DNA from: Ostreococcus mediterraneus
Lineage: Eukaryota > Chlorophyta > Mamiellophyceae > Mamiellales > Bathycoccaceae
Direction of reading: 5' to 3'
DNA: 64,000 nucleotides
NCBI GenBank assembly: GCA_012295225.1
Contig: WMKK01000022.1
Span: forward strand, 124,001-188,000
The position numbers were made by a program, and so were the translations under genes. This document shows, one piece after another, positions 45,794-55,700 of this stretch (the first letter of the stretch is position 1; each line of letters opens with the position of its first letter). The notes under the pieces are model-generated. The model saw only the letters and a list, made by a program, of their open reading frames with translations, had not been told where the DNA came from and did not search any database.

Positions 45794-46362
45794 CCGGCGG
45801 ACTCTATAATCGAATTATAGAGTCCGCCGGATTCTAAAAAACTCTATAATTATAGCGTTTAGGGACACAAGTCTTGAGTTAATCGACCAATTAATTTAGC
45901 CGTTTTCCGTTGCGAAAAGAGATTCATTGGTGCGCCACGGGAAGCGCCACATATGCGCCATCGCGCGCGTTTCTCTGCACCTGAACGTTCCATCATCGCA
46001 CCGAAAGCATTTGTGACCGTCTCCGCACGCGCGCGCGTGTCGCGCGCGTCACTACGCGCGCGTGCGTATTTCAAGCAAAAATGACCATGTCACAGTACTG
46101 TTTGTGCATAGAAACTTGTAAACGTAAGTGCTCCATCATCAGGGCGCGCAACTCCAAGCCCTGAACGACAAAAGAAGCGCAATAGTTGACGCGTTGTTTG
46201 GTTCGTTTCGCGCGTCTTTTGACGCGCGCGTCCGTCACCAAGTGCTATTTTAGTCGTCGGGAGAGTTATAGAAATCTCTTTTCGCACTTTTCCGAGGTCT
46301 ATAAATCCGCGCCGAATGTCCGAGAAAATTATAGAAATATAGGAATCTCTTTTTTAGCCTTA

Positions 46363-46682
46363 GGCTGAGCGCGCGCGTGCGGAGACGGTCACAAATGCTT
46401 TCGGTGCGATGATGGAACGTTCAGGTGCAGAGAAACGCGCGCGATGGCGCATATGTGGCGCTTCCCGTGGCGCACCAATGAATCTCTTTTCGCAACGGAA
46501 AACGGCTAAATTAATTGGTCGATTAACTCAAGACTTGTGTCCCTAAACGCTATAATTATAGAGTTTTTTAGAATCCGGCGGACTCTATAATTCGATTATA
46601 GAGTCCGCCGGACTCTATAATCCTATAAATATTCGGACATTCGGCGTGAAATTATAGGATTATAGGAATCTCTTTTTCAGCC
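46363..46682. mobile_element. MITE-B copy 2, inverted and internally deleted
   Basis: 320 bp beginning GGCTGA and ending TCTCTTTTTCAGCC, flanked by TTA on both sides (46360-46362, 46683-46685). It is in opposite orientation to the preceding copy and shares the intervening TTA with it. The 3-bp TWA duplication and GGC ends suggest PIF/Harbinger. Confidence 0.75.
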
Positions 46683-47088
46683 TTACCGGTAGACGGACAC
46701 TACGAATGACCGCATGCACCATATAGATCCAACGGCACGCGCGCGCGTACGTCCGCGCGTCCGTGGTCATAATATGCGTCGGAAACCAAAACGCGTCGGA
46801 ACACTTCCAACCACAACGCGTCGTCGACGTCGTCGCCGAGCGATGTGGGGCCAAGGCCCGATCCAATACTGTAGTACATTATCCACTATATAATACATGT
46901 AATTACAACCATACATAGCATATATTACATTAAAGTACGAGCACCACACCCGCACCCTCGACGACGATTGTCGTGTGGTTTCGCCGCTGATTTCAAACAC
47001 TTTTGAACTCTCTGGTCACTCGATGTGAGCGTTAGTATACATGTCGTAGCGTCAATGATGGTACGCGCGCGACCGAGGGAGAAGCGTC

Positions 47089-47292
47089 ATGACACCGGTG
47101 CACGCGGCGTCGGTGTGCACGGGCATCGGCGGCGTCGATCTCGGGTTCTTCGCGCGCGCCGGTCGAGTCGTTTGGCTCCGAGTCGAGAACGCGAAGGTGC
47201 CGTCTTCGTCGTCGCGCGACCAATCGTCGCGTCATCGTCCTCGATGCGCGCAATCTCGACGCACACGCGTGCATGACAGTCCGTATGCGTGA
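47089..47292 (+). pseudogene. Cytosine methyltransferase motif-I fragment, copy 3
   Basis: HAASVCTGIGGVDLGF and ARAGRVVWLRVEN align with copies 1 and 2. The sequence diverges after about 47195 into the partial satellite unit also seen near 1990-2060. Confidence 0.5.
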
Positions 47293-48345
47293 TTCCACCG
47301 CGTGGTGACACGCGCGCACACGCGGGTGCCGCGCATGTGCGAGTCGGTGTGTCGGAATGTGGACCCTAGACGAAGCCGTGGCGCGCGTCCCCGCCGGTCT
47401 CTGTGTGGTTTCAATGTCGCGTGGTCTTTCTTAAGGCGCGCAATCTCGACGCACACGCGTGCACTGCAATGCGTATACGTGATTCTACCGCGTGGTGACA
47501 CGCGCGCACGCGCGGGTGCCGCGCATGTGCGAGTTGGTGTGTCCAAATGTGGACCTTAGACGAAGCCGTGGCGCGCGTCCCCGCCGGTCTCTGTGTGGTT
47601 TCAATGTCGCGTGGTCTTTCTTAAGGCGCGCAATCTCGACGCGCATAGGTACACTCCGATGCGTATACGTGATTCCACCGCATGGTGACTCGCGCGCACG
47701 CGCGGGTGCGTCGCATGTGCGAGTTGTTGTGCCCAAATGTGGACCCTAGACGAAGCCGTCGCGCGCGTCCCCGCCGGTCTCTGTGTGGTTTCAATGTCGT
47801 GTGGGCATTCTTAAAGCGCGCAATCTCGACGCGCATAGGTGCACAGCAATGTGTATACGTGATTCCACCGCGTGGTGACTCGCGCGCACGCGCGGGTGCC
47901 GCGCATGTGCGAGTTGGTGTGTCGGAATGTGGACCCTAGACGAAGCCGTCGCGCGCGTCGTCACCGGTCTCTGTGTGGTTTCAATGGCGTGTGGTCTTTC
48001 TCAAGGCGCGCAATCTCGACGTGCACGCGTGCAAGACAGTGTGAATGTGCAATTCTACCGCGTGGTGACGCGCGCGCGCGCGCGGGTGCCGCGCATGTGC
48101 GAGTTGTTGTGTCGGAATGTGGACCCTAGACGAAGCCGTCGCGCGCGTCGCCGCCGGTCTCTGTGTGGTTTCAATGTCGTGTGGTCTTTCTCAAGGCGCG
48201 CAATCTCGACGTGCACGCGTGCAAGACAGTGTGAATGTGCAATTCTACCGCGTGGTCACGCGCGCGTACGCGCGGGTGCTTCGCACGTGCGAGTTGTTGT
48301 GTCGGAATGTGGACCCTAGACGAAGCCGTCGCGCGCGTCCCCGCC
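47200..48345. repeat. 190-bp satellite array 3 (about 6 units)
   Basis: GGTCTCTGTGTGG recurs at about 47396, 47586, 47776, 47966 and 48156. The first, partial unit is of the variant type (GCGCGACCAATCGTCGCG) shared with about 2005-2022. Confidence 0.9.
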
Positions 48346-48470
48346 GTCGTCAGCAGCAACCACTCGACGCGTCATCGTCATTCGCGGCTTTAAGTGACCG
48401 ATGTACGCGCACAATGCACGGAATTACATGTAAACTACGTACTACCAGTCTTCGTACGTCTCCTCGCGCG

Positions 48471-48869
48471 TCAGTCATTTGCCTTGTGTTGCCTTCGTCG
48501 TCGTTCCTCGTATAGCTTGTGCTTCGTCAAGCACGTCGTGCACGTCTTTCTATTTTCCAAAAAGTACGTCATCGCATCAAGATTATGCTTACAACTCGAG
48601 CAGAACCTCTTCCCCCTGATTGACGTTCTATTCGTCACTCGCGTGCTACTTGGAAATTCTACTACCGCTCGGTCTTCGTCTCCTTCTTCGCACCGCGCGC
48701 GCTCGGCGTGGTTGTACGCGATACTACCCTCGTGGTTTTCGAAGGAGTTATTTGTGACATCTCGCGTGCCGAGATCGTTGATATCATCCGCAGTGACCGT
48801 GCGCGTCTCATCGTCGCATAACAGAGCGGCGATCGCCGTCGTCGTCGTCGTCGCGGGCGTTCGCCGCAT
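48471..48869 (-). CDS. Zinc-ribbon-like protein, divergent paralogue
   Basis: 132 aa, Cys90-x2-Cys93-x16-Cys110-x2-Cys113, then the same 'KHKLYE' plus Arg-rich tail as the 94-aa proteins. The C-terminal module is conserved whereas residues 1-80 (Thr-rich, then acidic) are unrelated. Divergence of DNA with retention of all four Cys and their spacing argues for selection on the module. Confidence 0.6.
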   Translation of the reverse strand: MRRTPATTTTTAIAALLCDDETRTVTADDINDLGTRDVTNNSFENHEGSIAYNHAERARCEEGDEDRAVVEFPSSTRVTNRTSIRGKRFCSSCKHNLDAMTYFLENRKTCTTCLTKHKLYEERRRRQHKAND

Positions 48870-49989
48870 GCGTGCGCCTCGCTTTCCACCCCGACGCCTC
48901 GTCTATAGTTCCACCCGTTTGCACGTCTTCCGTGAGTGCACGCGCAAAACCCGGCAACGATGACGACGACAAGAAAACCGCGAGTTAGCGTAGATACCTC
49001 ACCGTTCGTTACACAACGCACTCACACACGCACCCTGTGCGTATATATATGTACTCAACACGTCGCGAGCGTCACGACTGTGTCCAAAGTCTTGGCGAGC
49101 GCGTGGTGGTGCGCGCGTCGCCCCGATCACTTCCACGCGCGTCGCAAAACACACAACGCACACACACCCAGCGCGATGACGCGAGTACTCGCGGTGCACG
49201 CACGCGCCCGTCTGCCAACGCGCGCACACGTGAGAGACAGACAGACAGATAGACACAACACACAACACGTCGCTCGGTCGTCCATCGGCTCGTCGTCGTC
49301 GGGTTGATTCCAATTCGGACATTCGGCAAGGTGTTCAGGTGGTTTTCTTTTATATAATGACTGGATTGTACGTATTATATGCGTACTTCAAATGCTATGT
49401 ATTTATATAGAGATAGATATAAATGGTACATGCGGTATAGCGTTATATACCCCTATAATACGTAGTATCTGAGTGGTCGCCGATCGGCACAGGGCAAAGC
49501 TATAGAGATATTTGGGGCGACCTGTTGGCGCAAATGTGACGTTCAACTGTTTCCAACACGCATTGAGTTCATCTGATGATATGCTCATGTGGTACTGGTA
49601 TCATCGCTGTGTATAACCTGACAATAATGTCATCAAAATTGTTGCAGTAAATCGCGTTGTGCTTCTTCGTCGGTTCAACTAGAACGCATGAATTGTCTCA
49701 AAAGTGTTCTTTGCGACATCGTTTGGATTTGAATCAAGAAAAATGTAATTAATGCGTTGGTGCTGGATCTATCATCATATTTGAATTCAATCTTCCAGTA
49801 ATTCTTGAGTTGTGCATGTTTTCTTTCGGGACAGGATACAGCATATGAATATCTCAAATGGATACCGGTACTTGTGCGAAGGGTAAATTATTTCTCTCCC
49901 CCTGTTGTTTCTGCGACGATCGCGTGAACAACATATTTCGCAGTCTGCTGCATGACTTTTATAGTCTTTGTATAGCTGAATGTCTGTAA

Positions 49990-50698
49990 TTCATCTAACT
50001 GCTATTTGTGATGGCAGTTTGAATTTACTTTGAACCGATGTGACCAAAAGCAAAAGCATCGAATCCTGTTTTTCATAAATCGATTCAGGTGTTTGATGCA
50101 CCCTGTTACAGCTGCAATATTTCAAACAAGATTGTTCTTTTGATTCGTCATGATTATCATTGTGGAGATGCACCCTGATCAGTTCATCTTTTAATTGTGC
50201 TCGAATAGTTCTCAATTTACCTTCTTCAGCGCCTTTGATGGTAAAAGTATACTTGTTGTCTTGCATGTTGCATGAGCAATTTTGGAAAATGTGTTATAAC
50301 AAGGCAGTATGATTTCTCTGTTGTTTTACGTTATTGTTCAGTAGACATTCACTTGAAAATGTGAATTTTCGATTGTCCACATCTTTCATTTTAACGGAAA
50401 ACTTGTAGCGCTCTATAGTTCTTCAGAGTCACCAGCGAGCATGGTTATAATCGACGTTGACGAGTTTAGAATCTTTATGAAATCAAGTTATTGCTGCATT
50501 TATTAGAATGCATTACATGAATTGTTCTACCGGTACCACAGGTAGCAGTATCTAATACCAAGGTACCAAAGTCGGTATGATATTTCACGCTGTTAATCCA
50601 TCCATCTTTTGTTGAACCTCAATGATTCAATTTTGAGCTCTATCCTGTAACGCTTCAATGTCAAATTTAAAAAGCTTTTGATGACTTTGCTTTGATCT
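49990..50698 (-). pseudogene. Decayed gene of unknown function, copy 3
   Basis: The minus strand gives a 91-codon open piece (49991-50266) with 'YTFTIKGAEEGKLRTIRAQL' running on into 'HNDNHDESKEQSCLKYCSCN', in one frame here but split between frames in the other copies. The flanking AT-rich sequence aligns with 10120-10400. Still no complete gene. Confidence 0.45.
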
Positions 50699-51456
50699 TC
50701 AATTTTCTTTGCTGCTCCTTTTCATTTCTTGAATCTTGAAACAATCATAATCATGTGTGTCCAATAATTTTGCTTCGATGGGCTTCTCGCGCGTGCACTG
50801 GAACGGTGAATTAGTCTTTGTGAATTCGCACAAACCCTCGATTCCACCATAAAACGTAACAATCTGTTTGAAAGCCGTTATGGCTTGGGATTTATTAGAT
50901 GCTGCGGAACACACAAGCAAACTAGCTGGAGATGTAGACGTGCACACGGATATGGCGGGATCAATATCAGCCACTCCGTAATACTCTGCATTGTTTCCAT
51001 TATTTTGCGCAGGATCTTTTGCGATGCCTACATTGTTAAAGAACGGAAAAAAATATACCCAACACCTTAGCTTGAACTCACCACCGTCTCTGAATTCGGT
51101 TCTGCGATATTCGCCAAGCACTCCGAGTACGAATACGATACGCCGTAGCACGCATCACCTTGCAAAGGCTCGCAGTCAAAACCCGCGAGCGACCACGACG
51201 TCCCAACGACCGACTCAGAGACGTACTGCGACGGCAGCGAATAGAACGCCAAAAGTGCGGCGAAAGCCGCGCCGCGCAGCGCGTAGACAACGACAGAGCA
51301 CGTCGCGGTTGCCACTGGAGAACCAAAGTACACCGCGCGTCCGCGCTTAAAAGACGCATCCATGTCGCGAAAACTTTGCGGCGCGGGTATCGCGACGTTC
51401 ACCCAGTGTACATCACTCGCGTCGCGCTCGACAGCCTTCATGTCCAATTTAATCAC
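50699..51456 (-). CDS. Two-exon single-pass membrane protein with Cys-rich extracellular part, unknown function
   Basis: Exon 1 (51456-51078) codes for a short cytoplasmic N-terminus, a hydrophobic segment (about residues 55-75) and 'SWSLAGFDCEPLQGDACYGV'. Exon 2 (51027-50699) begins 'IAKDPAQNNGNNAEYYGVAD' and has several more Cys. The frames differ, and a 50-nt GT...TAG intron (51028-51077, rich in T before the acceptor) joins them to give 235 aa. The nearby GTGAGT looks like a stronger donor but would shift the frame, so the exact donor is uncertain. The last 25 residues share sequence with the decayed-gene block, so the 3' end may be recruited from it. No family recognised. Confidence 0.5.
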
Positions 51457-52080
51457 GCGCGCCCTACCGCGATTCGTCGTCGACGCTGTCGCTCGCTCTA
51501 CGTGTCCACTATACTAGATCGCACGCGCGCGCGCGCGCGACGACGACGAACACGAACGCGAACGCGCGACGTCGAAGTGGCGGCGCGCGCGCGCGCGACG
51601 CGCACGCGCACGCGATGCGCGCGCGCCAACCGCCGATGTGAACAGCGCACGCCGCGCGCGCCGACCGAACGACACGCACACACGCGCGACGACGACCGCG
51701 TCGCAAAGCCACGGGTGCGATCGTCCCGTGTAGTGCACGTGTAGTAGACATCACCGGACACCGTCGCGCACGCGCGCGCGCGCCGTGTGTGCGTGTATAT
51801 ATACTATGTACAGATATATATACCAGCGCGCGACATCACTCGCGGGGCGACACGCGCGCGGGGCGAGACGTTCGCGACGCGAGAGCCGTGTTCGGATGCT
51901 CGTGGTGATCACTGCGCGCGTGCGTGGAACAGACGAACCCCACGCCGACGGACGTCGTCGCCTGCGTACGGTCGCAGAGCTTACGTGTGCATCGCTAGGG
52001 GGTCGTTGTTGAGTTATGATTGGTGAAATGACTCAAAATAAAACTCGTCTGGTGGGTCACGAACCATCCACCCACGTAAA
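51457..52080. other. CpG-rich low-complexity region
   Basis: CGCGCG/CGACGACG runs and a TATATATA stretch (about 51797-51825) are present. Frames in several phases are compositional. A TGAGTTATGATTGG motif lies at 52010-52023, just before the Copia-2 insertion. Confidence 0.5.
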
Positions 52081-52085
52081 GGCAT

Positions 52086-52585
52086 TGATTGGCCGCCCCT
52101 CCACTCGCTTCGCAATATTTAAGCCTCCGAAGGCCAAACGTCCTCACCCCGCGGTAACTTCGCGTCACCCCTCAGGAATAAGTACCCCGTTTGCCCAGCT
52201 CAATACGTCGACGAGCGACGCGCGTTCAGTGGTTATAAAATGTCAGTAATATTAGGATATACGGACTCTTACTATTCGTTACAACTTTCAGTCGTCACGC
52301 TGCAGAATGGCGCCGCATGCATGGGCAAATCAATGCATGCGCGCCAGCAAAAGGGAATATACCCTCAGGCACAAATTGCAGCCACTAATTAGCTCTAAGC
52401 AAAGTTCATTGTTCATAATCACGCCTCGATAGCACTGTTGGGCTTCCAGATCAACGGTAGTCGACAGGGGGCCTCAAAGGGCACGCGTTCAAGAAGGTCA
52501 CTATGACTAAACAGTATGTGGTAAATGGGGTAATCGACCGTGGCCCGTTTTGCCCATGATCACCACATCACTGGAAATCACATCA
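52086..52585 (-). repeat. Copia-2 LTR (left, 3' in element orientation)
   Basis: 500 bp, beginning TGATTGGCCGCC and ending ATCACATCA in + orientation. It is uninterrupted and serves as the reference for the split right LTR. Confidence 0.9.
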
Positions 52586-52721
52586 CGCCCCCTGACCGCG
52601 TTGAACGTCGCAACACTCATATCCATAGTGTCGGAGAGATAAAACATAAGAGGAAATTCCTTCGCCTCGCTCCCTGGGAGCGCGCAAGTTGAAACCGACT
52701 CCCTCTTATGAGTCTTGCGGT

Positions 52722-55700
52722 TTAAACTCCACACAGGGCAAACAATTGCTCCTTGTGAAGAAAACCGTCGCTCGGCATGGACGTACCGTCGAAACTCGAC
52801 AGTTGTCGTCGCACCCAAGTAGAGAAGTCCACTTTCGCATTTCCACTAATGCGGTCAATGTGGTTCTTCGTCACGTCATTGTTCTTCATGTTTGACTTGG
52901 TCAACAGATCAGCAGGGTTGTCATCCGTTCCGATCTTGATAGGAACAACCATCCCGCTCTTGCACAGTGAGAAAGCGTATGATAATTCTGTTTCGTATTG
53001 TTTGGTACCTTCAAGCCAACTATTTCCGTCCCTCTTCATGTGGGAGATTCCAACAGCCGCGTCACAAAACACGGGTGTGTATGAGATATCATACCCCATC
53101 TCCTTCAGAAAGTAATAGCAAAACGCGACTTCCTTCATCGCTACGTTGAGCGCACGAAACTCAGCTTCGCCGGACGAAATGGCGACTGATTTCTGAAGCT
53201 TCGATTTCCAATAAATGGGCGCGCCGGCGCACATGATAATGATCGAACTCGTTGACTTTCGACCTAAATCCTTTTCACCTGTGGCATGCATGGGCTCGCC
53301 CCCATAATCACTATCCACGAAGGCGAAGATGCGCGGCGTACCTCCTGGCATACATTGCGTACCATCGTAAACCAGCGCTAAGTCCTCGTGTTCGACAAGG
53401 TAGCGCATCACTCGGGCGATGCCTCTAATGTGCTTAATTGACGCTCTGTGCATTAATCGGGATGCCTTTGCGAGGGCATGTGCCACATCGAAACGAGTGT
53501 ACGTAGCGACGTACATAATTGATCCCACCATTGACTGATAGAGTCGAAGCGTTTCGCGTTCTTCGGGCGTCATATTGTTCGGATCAACGCCATCATTTGG
53601 GTCGAAATTGTTTTCACCAGAATATTCCGGTGACACAGCCTTAGTCCTCCTGCCATTGTCGAGTCCGTCGAGCACAGTTTTGTACTCTCTGGCCATTTCA
53701 CGTATCTTGGAGACTTGGGTCACACAGATACGTCCATCGTCGAGTCGGCGTATTTCGAGTCCATTCCAAATTTTCACGTCGCGCTGGTCAGTCGATCCTA
53801 TCGTGACATCAAAATCCTTTGAGATCTGCTTGTGGAATCCGTTGAAAGCTGAAGCCGATCCAAGATATAGGAAATCATCCACATACATGACGACAATCCC
53901 TTTTAGAGATCCGTCATCGTTCCGAGCGGAAAACACGCACGGGTCCTTCGAGCATTGTACGTAACCGGCGGCGATTAGTTTCTCAGATGCATGACCAAAC
54001 CATAACCGACCACTCTGTTTCGCACCGTAGAGTGCTTTCCTGACTCGAGTCATGTACATTCGAGGGTTATCCAGGAAATGATCAACATCAGTGATGTTCT
54101 TCATCCAGTCGCCAGAGCGAGAGTCGTTCGGTTCGCTCCGAATCGCATCGACAAGTTCGGGCGGGACACGCATGTACATCTCTACGTCCATATCTGAAGC
54201 TACATAAGCCTGAGCGACGTCGACGAGGTTGACATGCCATTTCTGATTAGCGGCTATAGATAGCGCAAGTTTCACAGTCGTGCTCCTCGGTGTCGGCGAG
54301 CTGACTTCCCAGAAATTTACGCCTTTCGTCTGTCGATGTCCACCGACGCACAGGCGCGCTTTGACCGTGTCGTCCTCACGTACTTTGACCGCCCATACAT
54401 GTTGAAGTGTAGGGGCTGACTTGGGTACATCTGATATCGGGATAATCTCAAAAACTTTTCGTTCGATGAGCCCTTTTATTTCCTTGATCTTTGCTCTCTT
54501 CAATTCATCGTGCGGGACGTCTGCAATCTTCCTGATGCTCTTACCTAGATCCAATTCTTTTGTCAATGCGTTGACAGCATAGGCTTTGAGTTCGCTGAAG
54601 CCATCTTCGGCATGCGTGAGTGCATCGCCATGCTCTACGAACGCGTGCTTGATCAGGCGTTGTATAAGCAATGGCGGAACCAATTGCGCCTCTTCCTTCG
54701 GCGTACCAGGGATAAGAGTCCCGTCGGCCGTGTACGAGGGCCCCGCTTGAGACGTTCTTGTGTGATGACCCATTAATAGCTTAGCCAAGCATTCGTGCCC
54801 CGGTTTCCTGCAGTCAGGCAGATCAAGATTTGTAAGATTCGTCATGATCATCGTTGCTTTCCTGTCCGCGCGACCGTGTTCGCCGCAATACGTAACGGTG
54901 TGTATGTATTGCTCGAACGGTTGAAGAATCTGTCTTCGAGCCAGTCTATTTCCACCTGAATCGGGGTTTTCAAGGAACCATGCAATCGGCTTGAACAGTC
55001 CGATCAACTCAAGGCAAGCTCTGACGGTCTTGTCGCCTTGCAGTAAATTTTTCTTGCGCTCTTGGATGCCGCTTCGGGTGTTCGCCGCTGAGAACGGCGT
55101 GCATGGAGGTGAAAACCAAGCGAGATGAATCTTGATTCCTCGCAGGGCCGCTGGGATATTCTTTCCACTCTTAATTCTTTGAACTAGGTCTTCCAGTCGC
55201 ATGAGGATCGTGGGCTTGGTCGACGGGTCGTTGTCGCAACTTATGAAATTGAATAGATGCGCGACACCGGCGAGTTCCAGGGCCTTGCGCACACTATGCC
55301 CACCAGAGCAACCATCAAAGAAGTTTATGATCGTGTCTTGCTTCAGCCACCCTCTCACTGTGTCAGTCGAGTTGGCTTGCCATGCTTCCACGTCTGCAAG
55401 ATTTGAAACGCGTCCGGCGCCTGCTTGATGTATGGTTAGTACGTGCGCTGCCTTCGCGATCTCTTCGTCAGTGAATAAGCCAGTGCTCAAGGTTGAGGCG
55501 TCGCCAGTGTTGGTCGGGGTTGCGACGTAAGTGAACCTGCTTGGTGCGTTTCGGTCTCGTGTGGAACGACGGACGACGTTGTCGTTTTCGTTGTCGGCGT
55601 CTGCGCTGCCCGTGTCACCGTCGTTGTCGTTGTCGCCACCTTCTTCCTCATTGTTCTCACTACGGTCGTGGTCGTTGGCACGTTGATTGTACTCTTCATC

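Larger units (their letters stand above)
32268..46359. mobile_element. MITE-B copy 1, split by the Copia-1 insertion
   Basis: 32268-32326 and 45799-46359 together align with the full MITE-B at 60138-60774. The words are CCGAATGTCCGAATATTTATAGG on the left (split here as CCGAATGTCC and ATATTTATAGG) and TAGCGTTTAGGGACACAAG on the right. The left 16-base end is missing where the 1260-bp arm abuts. The right end is TTTTTTAGCC followed by TTA. A small minus ORF of 71 codons (45859-46074) is shared with the 60.3-kb copy. Confidence 0.75.
46683..50760. repeat. Duplicated block, rearranged copy 3
   Basis: Segments matching copies 1 and 2 occur in a permuted order: the 11443-11960 type (46683-47200), satellite, zinc-ribbon region (48345-48960), the 11150-11400 type (48960-49320) and then the AT-rich decayed region (49400-50700). 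The permutation fits excision from a tandem array of a larger unit rather than independent insertion. 49000-49300 is low-complexity CA/GC-rich with no gene. Confidence 0.75.

Noticed and set aside
51078-51084. GTGAGT as the donor of the 50699-51456 gene intron
   Set aside because: It matches the consensus better but joins the exons out of frame; the GTTCAA donor a few bases later keeps the frame.
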